From the NCBI GenBank assembly GCA_036939355.1, contig JALLAP010000411.1, positions 1 through 26,947 on the forward strand: a DNA stretch of 26,947 nucleotides, read 5' to 3'. The DNA comes from Thalassiosira profunda (lineage: Eukaryota > Bacillariophyta > Thalassiosirophyceae > Thalassiosirales > Thalassiosiraceae). Position 1 is the stretch's first letter, and each line of letters begins with the position of its first letter. A model generated the notes under the pieces. It ran no database searches and had not been told where the DNA came from. It worked only from the letters and a program-made list of their open reading frames with translations. The position numbers and the translations under genes were made by a program. Positions 9,392 through 18,116 of this stretch are shown one piece after another.

Positions 9392-12300
9392 CTACGGCAT
9401 CACAAATACCTCCCGAGAACTCATCAGCGTCTCGTTGATCACCCATGATTGATGCCGACCACTCGATATCGTCAGGGGTGGACGAGGCACTCTCCCTGCT
9501 ACCATGCTAACAAAGGAAAACGAAAACGTCTTCTCTTCGAACGGGGCCATTTGCNCGAGGCACTCTCCCTGCTACCATGCTAACAAAGGAAAACGAAAAC
9601 GTCTTCTCTTCGAACGGGGCCATTTGCACTTCCTCCTTCAACTTTCCGGAGCCAAGGAGCTGGGCACTGTCTTGCTCGTCGTTCAACGTCACTTGCAGTG
9701 CCTGAGTCTTGGCGGTGCGGTTCGTAACTTGGTAGCAAATGTCGAACGGGGAGCCCACCCTTGGCGCGGATCGGCAATTCAGAAGCTTCGCCCGGAATGG
9801 GGCGCTCAGAACTTGGCATGGAGGCCCGTAAAACAACACGGGAGGCAAATTAGGCAGGCCCAGGGGACCATGAATCAACCCAAAGTCATCCATCGCCGTG
9901 GCATTGGTGTCCGTTGGCAAGGGATCTATTGGCGGCAGGCTATTCGGCTCCCAGGCAACACTGAGGGCGCCTAGAGGGATTGTCTCATCTCCACTGCCCT
10001 TTTCAACGTCCATCTGCGCATCAACTGAGTAGCTCAGCGACAGCCTGAGTCCTCGCGTCGCCTTTTGCATGAAAGATCTGGAGGCAGAGGAAAATAAGTT
10101 CTTCTTCTTCTGCTCGGTCTCATTCTCATTCACAACGTTCACTATCCTCGCAGCCGCATGAGATCCAAGCTCCTTTGCCGCGAGCGAGCATCGCATCAGA
10201 ACCTTCTCGCCATCTGCAGCCACGATGTTTGACGAATCGTAGGTGGCTTGCGTTGTCGTATTCGATGGGTGTTGGATGCCACACGGAAAAGGTCGCGTGA
10301 GGCCATTGGACAGCGAGAACTCGGCGGCGAAAGGAGATATCCACTCGATCGATCCGCTTTGTACGACCATTACCTCGTCGCCGGCGGCCGCTTCTTTCCC
10401 AGCACGGACTTGTCGGTACATGATGACGACCTCATAGGTCGTCGAACAAGAGCCGGGCTGGGAAGACAGCGATGGATCAACACCGCGAAACACATCCAGA
10501 GGGAAGAGGAAGGACTTTCCAGCTCCCAGGTGAGGGCAGATCGTGGTCGTCGCATCGTGAGATTCGTCGGTGCCCACGTCTTTGCGCGGCTCCCATCCAT
10601 CAGGAAGAGCGACGCCATTCTCAGTGACGTGCTGTGCAGCGGAGACAGCTGCCTTTTGGACGAAGATTGGCATCTGACGAGGTTCGACGCCAGCGCTTCC
10701 TTCTGCGGCAGCGGCCTCAACGGACCCCTGCACGCTCGAGCACTTTAACCTCACTCTCACGTCCCGGCAATCCTCATCGCCGCCGGCCACGAGCCTCCAC
10801 ATGATGCGATTCACCGTCCCCTCGACGGCCTTGCCATCAGTCAGGGCCTCCGTCAAGTTCGTGGCGTGCATGTGCGGCCGGGGTCCCAGGACGCGGAGGA
10901 CGCGCGGCCCCAGCCGCCAGGGGTGGTGGGCGGGGCGCGCCCACGCGTGCGCCGCGTAGTTGCACTCTTCCATCGCCAGCCGCGGCGCGCCCGCTCGGAG
11001 CAGGGGCGAGGCGAGGCGGGGGCGCTCGATGCGGAGCGTGAGCGACGAGGCGTTGGCGCCCCCGGCCTGTCGCAGGTNGCGAGGCGAGGCGGGGGCGCTC
11101 GATGCGGAGCGTGAGCGACGAGGCGTTGGCGCCCCCGGCCTGTCGCAGGTGCAATACGATCCCGTGGCATGTGACGGGGATCCCGCCGAGGAATGCCGAC
11201 GATTGCTCTGCCACGCTGGCGATGGCGACGGGCTTGCCGTTGAGGCTGATCTTTCGCTGGGCAGCGTCGACGTCAAACCTCGATTCGCAAATGTTGCCCG
11301 CCGCATGCGACAGGCCCATGTTGCTCAGCTTCGCACTCTTGGGAACGAACTTGGACGCGTCGGCGGCCGCGCCACCCAGAGGGACGTCCGTCAGATCAGA
11401 CGGGAGCGTAATCTCCGTCGAGAAGAACGCCAGGTCGTCCGAGTTGAACCGCAATCCCCGATTTGGGATGTGCTTTGACGAGGAAACCGAGCCGCTCATC
11501 GTCTCGTCGATGCGTTGCTCGATGTTCGCCACGTCGAAGGTGCCGGAGGTCGTCACGAGCTGCATCGATTCGACGCACACTCGGAAGCTGAGGCATGACT
11601 TAAGGGACACGCGGGCGGTCACCGTGTCGCCCGAGGTGGCATGAGTAGACTTCGAAAAGGAGACTGCAAACTCAAAGGGGGCCCTGGATCGAGAACAGTC
11701 GTCGTGATTCCAGACGACTTCCCTCGACGACGACTCTTCCCACGCCTTGGCCTGGGCGTCTGCCAGTTCCTCTGCCGAAAGGAGCGCGCACGTCTCCGGC
11801 CGCATCAGCAGCTTGGTGCGAGACCCAGACGGCCGCGGGCTGTCTCCGACATTCTCCGAGGCACACCGCTCCTCGCAGGCGAACAAGGCCCGCTGGACGG
11901 GAAGGCACAGCGAGGGCCACGCTTTCGTCTGCTCCGCGGCGATTTTGAGGTGCACCAACGCTCCCGCTGGATTGTCCAGGCCCATCAAGAGCCTCCCCGC
12001 GAGGTAGTGCAGACGAGCCGACGCGTCGGGTTGTGGCACGGGACCGTCGCCCGCGGGCGAGGACTCCGACTCACCGCCGCCGGCACGACAGAGGGCGGCG
12101 TTTTCGTCCAGCAAATCCAGCGCGTGCAGGACGCACTCCAGGGCAACGGCGCGGTGCTCCCGTCCCCTCTGGCCCTCGAACCGCCAGGCCACATTCCCCG
12201 TCTCCCCCGTCACGACCGATCCCACGAACCGCCGCCGTCCCGCCGCGTCCGTCCCCGACAGCCACCCGGCCGCGGGATCGCCCTCCTTTACCTGCCGTTG

Positions 12301-14490
12301 CACCGCGCGCCGCAATCGCAACATTGCCTCGGACAGCTCCCCGTACGCGGTCCACGGCGCCGCCCCCTGGTGGTACGAAAGCTGCAACGGCGCCGCGCCC
12401 TCGCTGGTAGTTGCGGCGGCCGCGCGCCGGCGCCACCGCCCCTCGGCGACGCACGCGTACGTCCGCAGCTCCTCCGTTTCGTACAGGCGCCGATGCCACG
12501 CGGGTCCGAAGAAGGGGTCGTTTTCGTCGGGATTACATTGGGGAAGGCCGCGCGGGACGGCGAGAAACAGGGCCCGGTGGCGGCGCCACTGCCCCTCCGC
12601 CCCCGCTCCCGGCGACCCCGCCGCGTCGGTCGACCGGAGCAGCTTGGCGTTCAGCAAGCTCGCCACCGCCCGGCTCTGCTCCCAGAGCAGCGCGAAGAAC
12701 GCCACGTTCTCGGGGGCGTCGTATCCCTTTCTGGAAGTCAGCGCGGGGCTGTTCCGTCGCAGCGGCGGGGGCGTCGCCCCGCTCAGTGGGGGCGGGGGCG
12801 GTTCCCCCCCGGGGAGCGAGAGCTCCATCCCGATGCCCCCCCCGGGCGACTGGGAAAACTTGGGGGAGGCAATGTCGTCGACGCCGGTCGCGGCCCCCGG
12901 CGTGTGGGGGGCGGGGGACGGCACGGCCCCCGCGGCGGCTCCGGACGACGGTGCCGACGACGCCGAGAGCGAGAGCGACCGCCACGCCACCGCCCTCCCG
13001 TGCAGCTCCGCCGCCCACGAATACGCCTCGCCATAGTGCCGCATCGCCGCCGACCTCGCGTCGGTCCACCGTCCGGCCGCGGTCCCCGGGACGCTCCCCC
13101 CGGTCCTTAACTGGAACTCCCTCAACGTGCCCGCCTTGGCGGCGTACCTTGCGCAGCGCATGGCCGCCAGCAGGGTGTTCACCTCGAAGGAGGCGTTGGC
13201 GCTGCGGTATCTGTTGCGCCACAATGCCAGCTTGCGCTCCTGCGCCTCGGCGAGGCGGGAGTAGTACAGGGCCGACGCGTCCCGCAATGCGCGGTCCAGC
13301 TGGCGGAGGGCGGGGTTCATGACGACCTCCGGAGTCCCACCTTTTGGTTGGGCGTGCGGGGCCAAGTACGGACTGTTGGCGATGCCCGCCTCGAACGCGT
13401 CGGGCTCCAGATCTTTCGGATGGTTCAGCAAAAACACCTGGCTCTGCGGGAGGTGGCACTCCTGGCACACCTTCTCCCTCGCCGCGGCCCACTCGTTCCC
13501 CTTGGCGGAGTCCTCCTTCACCAGGCACGCCAGGTGCACCGGCACGCTCCGCTTGGCGGCCAATGTCGCCTTGAGGTCCTCCACGGCCCGACGGGCGTTC
13601 GCCCTCCCCGCCCGCTGGCTCTCCTCGCTGCTCAAATTCAGCTGGCACACCACCACCACCGCGGAGGGCAACGCCCGCGCGTGCTTCTCGAGCCATCCGC
13701 TCGGCAGGATCCCCTCGCTCTGAATGTCGTACGACGACACCCACGAATTGCCGTGGGCGCTGTGCTGCTCGCCCAGCATGGACGACCCGCCGTGGATTGG
13801 GTCCATTTTGCCCGCGGGGTACTTGCTCGGGGGGAAGGCGTGCCGCCGGCTCACGGACACGACGCGCGCTCTTTTCGACAGGAAGTGGACGGGGGGATTG
13901 TCCTTAGCGTACGACCCCAAGGCCGCCGAAATATTGTCGGACCCTGCAGTGTCGGCGTGATCGTCATCTTCCATGTCCCTTGCTAGGGCGTTGTGGGGGG
14001 ATGCACCGTGATGGCCCTCGTCTAGAGCATCAATTGCACCGGGGGACGAGTTGAGCGATTGCCTCCACCGCCCCCCGCGCAGTCCGGGAGAGAAGCGGGA
14101 GAAGGGGGAGGCGAACCGCCTTGGCGGCGGGGAGGGGGCCGCCTCCTCCTTGGGATCGTCGCGGGGGGTGAAGGGGGCCGATTCGGAGGCAAAGCTGGCC
14201 GCCACCGAGAGCTCCTCGTCTCCCCCACTCGCGGCACTCCCGGGAGGGTTCCCCCGCATTGCCGCCAGGAGGGCGTCGCACAGCTCCTCCTCCGCCGCCG
14301 CCGCGTCCTCGGTCAGCTCGGAGGAGGCGAGGGAGGTGCGCCGCACGTCGAACGGCTCGTCTCCGTCGAGGGGCAGCCCGGGCGACGATTTGGTGGCGTC
14401 GACGGCGAAGATTACGGGGCGGAGGACGGTCGATCCGGGCGCGGCCGGGAGGGCCCCCAGCGAGGGGACGGGGGAGGCGTGCTCCTCCAT
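9392..14490 (-). CDS. TRAPPC11: TRAPPC11 (foie gras), TRAPP III trafficking complex subunit
   Basis: Subunit of the TRAPP complex acting in ER-Golgi transport and autophagy. After ~255 low-complexity residues the N-terminal region reads SEGILPSGWLEKHARALPSA then VVVVCQLN, as in TRAPPC11. The foie gras domain (helical, LDRALRDASALYYSRLAEAQ onward) begins near residue 395. The C-terminal half is beta-rich and gryzun-like. The frame is broken by two single-N joins (11078 and 9555), each flanked by identical 72-bp repeats. Removing one copy plus the N (73 nt) at each restores one intronless frame of about 1,650 residues, ending REVFVMP with the stop at 9394-9392. Human TRAPPC11 is ~1,130 residues; the extra length is low-complexity insertions. 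The start is placed at the ATG at 14490 (MEEHASPVP); an upstream in-frame ATG at 14724 would overlap the divergent gene. The two stop codons at the 3' end are 12 bp apart. Confidence 0.92.
9483..9627. repeat. 72-bp direct repeat around single N (assembly join 1)
   Basis: Bases 9483-9554 and 9556-9627 are identical 72-mers separated by one N at 9555. The minus-strand TRAPPC11 frame is continuous only if one copy and the N are removed. This is an uncollapsed contig overlap, not biology. Confidence 0.93.
11006..11150. repeat. 72-bp direct repeat around single N (assembly join 2)
   Basis: Bases 11006-11077 and 11079-11150 are identical 72-mers separated by an N at 11078. The extra 73 nt shift the TRAPPC11 frame; collapsing them restores the reading LRIERPRLASPLLRAGAPRL. 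Confidence 0.93.
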
Positions 14491-14709
14491 GGTTGGGTGA
14501 AGGTTAGGTGAATGGGCAGAGGAGGTGAGGAGCGAGAGTTGCTGGCGATGGCGAAGATACGAGGGGGGACGGTAAGGAAGGAAGGAAAATTCGCGTCGGC
14601 CGCCGGCTGGCCTCGAGCGAACGTGACTGATGTGGTCCTCTTCTCTCCGCCGCCCCTCCCTAGCATCAAGGCTCCTCCCGCTGCCTTCTTTGTGCTTGCA
14701 ACGCAAACC
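14491..14709. promoter_or_regulatory. Divergent promoter region, TRAPPC11 / short PAH gene
   Basis: These 219 bp separate the TRAPPC11 start (14490, minus) from the short PAH paralogue start (14710, plus). Both frames are open through part of the interval, so longer N-termini are formally possible. Conservation of the MPT-H-VSRAFL start between the paralogues favours the assigned boundary. No defined motif is seen. Confidence 0.45.
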
Positions 14710-15960
14710 ATGCCCACCGCTCATTATGTGTCTCGGGCGTTCCTCGAGCGCCAGGGCGTGAAACTCTCCTACTCGGCCGGACGGGGCCCTCTTCGCAAGT
14801 TGGGGGCGTCGCGGAACGATCGGTCCTCCCCGAAGAGGAATGCGGAGACTGCGTTGGGTTCGTCATCAGCGACCAAGTGCGCCCTATCCCCGGGCAGCTA
14901 CAATTTGACGAAAAAGAGGAAGCTTTCGCCCGAAGATCGGTGAGTGCGGTGGGGTATGCACATCATTTGTCATTGCAATTTTCTCATTTATTATCTCACC
15001 GTCACATCCTTACCTGATGTACACGATGCCCAGGCGCCCCGAGATTGAGGAGCGTATTTGTGAGACATTGACATTGGAGACGAAGAAGTTTGCTGCCCAG
15101 CCCTCAAAAGGATATGGTGACTTCCTGAATGTAAGCAACAGTATCGCCATCCGAGGGGAGGAAGATACGCCCGTGTCTCAAGAATCGTCCAAAGGCCAGG
15201 CTTTTGTAACGACCAATGAGCATCATCTGCAATTCCTTCAGCAATTGAACGGACTGATAAATGTCCATCATTGCATCAGGGACAGCAGCAGACGCACTCG
15301 CGTGCTCGGGAGGAGCTGGATCGTGCCTTCAAAGATACCCCTGCGCTTGGGAGGGATAGGGAGAAGGCACTGCTGTCCACGACGCCAGAGCCGGGCGTTC
15401 CTGCTCTTGGCACGCAAGAGCGTGTGAACGCCAGAGTCACCGGCGCTAGGTACCAATGGTTGATCGACGACATCGTTGCGCGCGTCAAACGAACGTTCGC
15501 CGACCGCCCCGTCGTATACCGAGAATTCCTTTCGATTCTGCAGGTGTGCCAGGCGAAGGAAACTAGAACCAGCGCCGTGCTGGTCCGTCGCATCGTCGAG
15601 CTGCTCCTCGGGCACGACGGGCTGATCGTGGGGTTTCTGTTTTTGGTCCAGCGGGGTCCAGAACATCCGCTCCGGATGACCGACTGCTGCCGCGAAATGC
15701 TTCGGGCCCACCACCGGCAGAGCTCGGAGGGATTCGAGGTGGCGACAAAGCTATCCCAGGCGTTGGTCACGGCCATTCTGGGCATCGTTCATGTCGGTGC
15801 GGAGAAATGCACGTTCGGTGCCATCCTGCAATGGCTTCATGCCGCCAAACCTGAAATGCGTTCTTCGATTCCTTCGACTGAGGCACTGCGTTCGCTCATG
15901 TGCGCTTGCTATTGGGCGACGGGCAACGTATTTGATCGACCTCCCGATCTTAGCCTTTGA
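14710..15960 (+). CDS. Short PAH-domain paralogue of the SANT-chromo-PAH protein
   Basis: Three exons (14710-14939, 15034-15130, 15280-15960) with introns of 94 and 149 nt (donors GTGAGT and GTAAGC) encode 335 residues. The start MPTAHYVSRAFLERQG matches MPTVHNVSRAFLARHG of the gene at 3525-7866, which fixes the ATG; an in-frame ATG at 14512 is therefore not used. A basic KKRKLSPEDR stretch is a possible nuclear localisation signal. Exon 2 has KKFAAQPSKGYGDFLN, resembling the first half of a PAH helix pair. Residues ~170-231 form a full PAH domain (VKRTFADRPVVYREFLSI, then LLLGHDGLIVGF). The C-terminus, PSTEALRSLMCACY, matches PTKEALRAVMWACY in the large paralogue. SANT, chromo barrel and the duplicated module are absent. 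Probably nuclear, perhaps competing with or assisting the large protein; that role is inferred. Confidence 0.82.
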
Positions 15961-16038
15961 GCATGAACGACTTGCCCTTTGATCACGAAGGCGTCCGAGC
16001 TAATATACAAACTATGTTAGAGTGCCCAGCCTACGCTT

Positions 16039-16989
16039 CTAAGACGTGCTCACCTCCGCACCTCCGCCGGCCTCCTCCGCCCCACGCTCCTCTTGCGGTT
16101 CCGTCACCTCCATTGCAGGCCCCTCCTCTACCTGCCTCACAATCTCCTCCACCGTCCCAAACACCCCCCTCACCTTCTCCTGCACGTCCGCACTCCCCGC
16201 CGTCATGACCGTCGCATGCTGCTTCGTCGGATCGAAGCTCAGCTCGCCGAACGTGCGCATTCCCGGCCCCTCCACGCCGATCCACCGCGCGTGATCTGCC
16301 GCGTTCTCGAAGAGGGTCTTGGCCGTGACCAATCGTATCTCGGGGAAGGTGTCGTCGGCGCTGGCGCGCTGCCAGCTCGTGACGTAGTCGGTGATGCCCG
16401 TGATGTCCTCTCCGGCAGCGGCCATGTCGCGGTACAGGTCGTCGAGGCCTTTGCCACGGAAGAAACCCCGCCCGTTCCTCGTCCGGAGCTTGTTGATGTG
16501 GCTCATCCGGAATCGTCGGTAGGTGCTCTCGACGGTGTGGAGGGGATCGCCGAGGATGACCAGCACCTTGGAAAAGCACACTCCATTTCGCGCGAGGGAC
16601 GTAGAATTGTGCTCGTACGCGCCGGAGGGGCTGTGCTTGAACCCGTCCATGTCGCGATCGTCGTTGGTGCAGAAGGTGGCGGCGCCGCGGGCCACGTGCT
16701 TCTCGACGGCGGAGATGAACCTGGACGAGCCGACGCCCCCCTGGCTCGTGATCAATACGCCGTTGCACGACGTTTGGGGGCGGACCCCGCACGCGTGAGG
16801 ATTGATGACGGGTTTGCGGGAGCGGCCGGCGCGGAGGACGCGCCGGTCGGAGTAGTAGGCGACGTCGTCGGCGTCGTCGTCGTCGTAAGCGTTGTCGGAG
16901 GGGTCCGCGGCGAAGAGGGAGAGGAGCGCGAGCCCGAGGAGGGCGAGGCCCACCCTCCTCCTCGTCGGGGGGCGGGTGGGCGACATCAT
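16039..16989 (-). CDS. Sulfotransferase-like type II membrane protein
   Basis: A 316-residue product starts at the ATG at 16989 (a second ATG follows directly). An in-frame ATG at 17166 would add 59 residues ahead of the membrane anchor, which is less typical. The N-terminus is a short basic stretch, then GLALLGLALLSLFAA, a signal anchor, then an acidic stem: a Golgi type II layout. LITSQGGVGSSRFISAVEKH resembles the phosphosulfate-binding loop of sulfotransferases. VILGDPLHTVESTYRRF resembles the 3'-phosphate-binding segment (RDP...S..RR), though the usual Arg before Asp-Pro is Gly here. Transfer of sulfate from PAPS to a glycan or protein is therefore likely but not certain; an inactive or divergent member is the alternative. 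It is convergent with the short PAH gene, with 78 bp between stops. Confidence 0.65.
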   Translation of the reverse strand: MMSPTRPPTRRRVGLALLGLALLSLFAADPSDNAYDDDDADDVAYYSDRRVLRAGRSRKPVINPHACGVRPQTSCNGVLITSQGGVGSSRFISAVEKHVARGAATFCTNDDRDMDGFKHSPSGAYEHNSTSLARNGVCFSKVLVILGDPLHTVESTYRRFRMSHINKLRTRNGRGFFRGKGLDDLYRDMAAAGEDITGITDYVTSWQRASADDTFPEIRLVTAKTLFENAADHARWIGVEGPGMRTFGELSFDPTKQHATVMTAGSADVQEKVRGVFGTVEEIVRQVEEGPAMEVTEPQEERGAEEAGGGAEVSTS

Positions 16990-18116
16990 CACACTGCCTC
17001 TGCGCGCCTTTTGCAAATATGGGCTCACAGGCCTCGTAGGCGGGGGGCGAGCTTGGCCGTCGTTCGTTACAGGGCAGGCGAGGGCTGTGTAGGAGGAGAA
17101 GCGGCCGCCCTGGTTGCTTGCTCGTTTGTTGCGCGCGCCGGGCGGGGAGCGCGGGGGGAGGGTCATTTCGCGGGGAAACTAGTGACCCATTCAGTCGCTG
17201 TCTACCTGTCGCACGGGACCGACTTTTGTTCCGGACCACCTCCACCTTCAAAGCATGTCTCCTCTTGCTATTGCCCGCCAACTAATATCAGTATTGGCCG
17301 TACATCAAAATGTAACATTGCTGTGTGCAATTGGAAGAACACCCACCGTTTCCGTCTGCAAAACAGACCACAAACACAAAACAAGTGCATAAGATGTGCA
17401 CAAACGCCATCACAGCAACTTTTCTACTTCTTCTCGTTGCAAATTGTATGTTTCTGCTCAATAGCCTTCTTCAGAGAGAGTGTCCAAGAACTAAAAAACT
17501 AATTCGGTTGAGAGGAGAGCGCACACCGCAAACAAATGTGTGATATTTTTTCTTCTCTAACACTCCTAACTTCCTCCTATGCGGGGGCTGTGCTTTGGAA
17601 CTCTCCTGCACCGCCGGCAGCACAACACGCCGTGGTGAAGTGCAAGGGGTTGCTGGTGGTGTGGGGGGGTGGGGGTTGGACGGATCGTAGCGGCTAGTGA
17701 AATGCTTCGACCATCCGTGGCTCATGTTCAGCAAGCTGAAGTGATGCGCCGAGGGTGTAAAAATTGTTTTAACAGTGTGACCCCACGTGGGGGTCAATAC
17801 TTTGTTAAAAGTATTAGAACAGTTACTACACAAGATCAAAGCCAATAGGCGAAGAGAGATGGGGGTAATCATTGGAAGAGACGGTGACTTTGGCGTCCAG
17901 GGCAAAACTTCCCTTGCAGCGCAGTTTGGGGGTAAAAAAAGGTAAAAAAGCTCCTCTCATGTACTTAGGTAAATCAATTCTACGTCGTAAGTAGGTACGT
18001 ACCACTCCGTGGGTCTCCCCCCTGGCGCCAGCTCGCAACCTCCCTCATCCGTCCTCGCGGCTCTGATCTCCTCGCACCTAGATAATAGGCTAGCGATGCC
18101 TCATTACGAAGGTGGA
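16990..18116. other. 1.1-kb non-coding region, partly AT-rich
   Basis: This stretch lies between the sulfotransferase-like gene start and the Beclin stop, both on the minus strand. It should contain the sulfotransferase promoter and Beclin 3' UTR. Composition becomes AT-richer after about 17260 than in flanking coding DNA. Short ORFs, including one of 144 codons at 17471-17905 on the minus strand, show no domain. A GGTAAAAAA direct repeat lies near 17931-17950. The nested hairpins at 17768-17816 are the main structure. No tRNA is seen. Confidence 0.6.
17768..17816. repeat. Two overlapping, mutually exclusive inverted repeats
   Basis: Hairpin A pairs TTTTAACA (17768-17775) with TGTTAAAA (17804-17811), and inside it TGACCCC (17779-17785) with GGGGTCA (17791-17797). 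Hairpin B pairs AATACTTT (17797-17804) with AAAGTATT (17809-17816) around a 4-nt loop. All arms are perfect. A and B share bases, so both cannot form at once. The site is non-coding, about 300 bp beyond the Beclin stop, and contains a CACGTG core. Confidence 0.55.

Noticed and set aside
9483..9627. Genuine tandem duplication in TRAPPC11
   Set aside because: Exact identity, an N between copies, frame disruption, and the same 72-bp length at two other sites show an assembly artefact.
11641..13110. 489-codon plus-strand ORF inside TRAPPC11
   Set aside because: It is antisense to a well-supported TRAPPC11 coding region; its Arg/Pro-rich composition is that of a GC-rich shadow frame.
14491..14724. 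N-terminal extension of TRAPPC11 to the ATG at 14724
   Set aside because: It overlaps the start of the divergent PAH paralogue and adds only low-complexity basic sequence.
15131..15427. Unspliced in-frame continuation of exon 2 of the short PAH gene
   Set aside because: It ends at 15427 in the wrong frame for the PAH domain; splicing 15131-15279 joins the frames in phase with GTAAGC and CATCAG.
16093..17502. 469-codon plus-strand ORF opposite the sulfotransferase-like gene
   Set aside because: Antisense shadow of high-GC coding DNA; no domain, and it runs into AT-rich non-coding sequence.
17471..17905. 144-codon minus-strand ORF in the Beclin-sulfotransferase interval
   Set aside because: No domain, biased composition, and it crosses the AT-rich hairpin region; likely chance.
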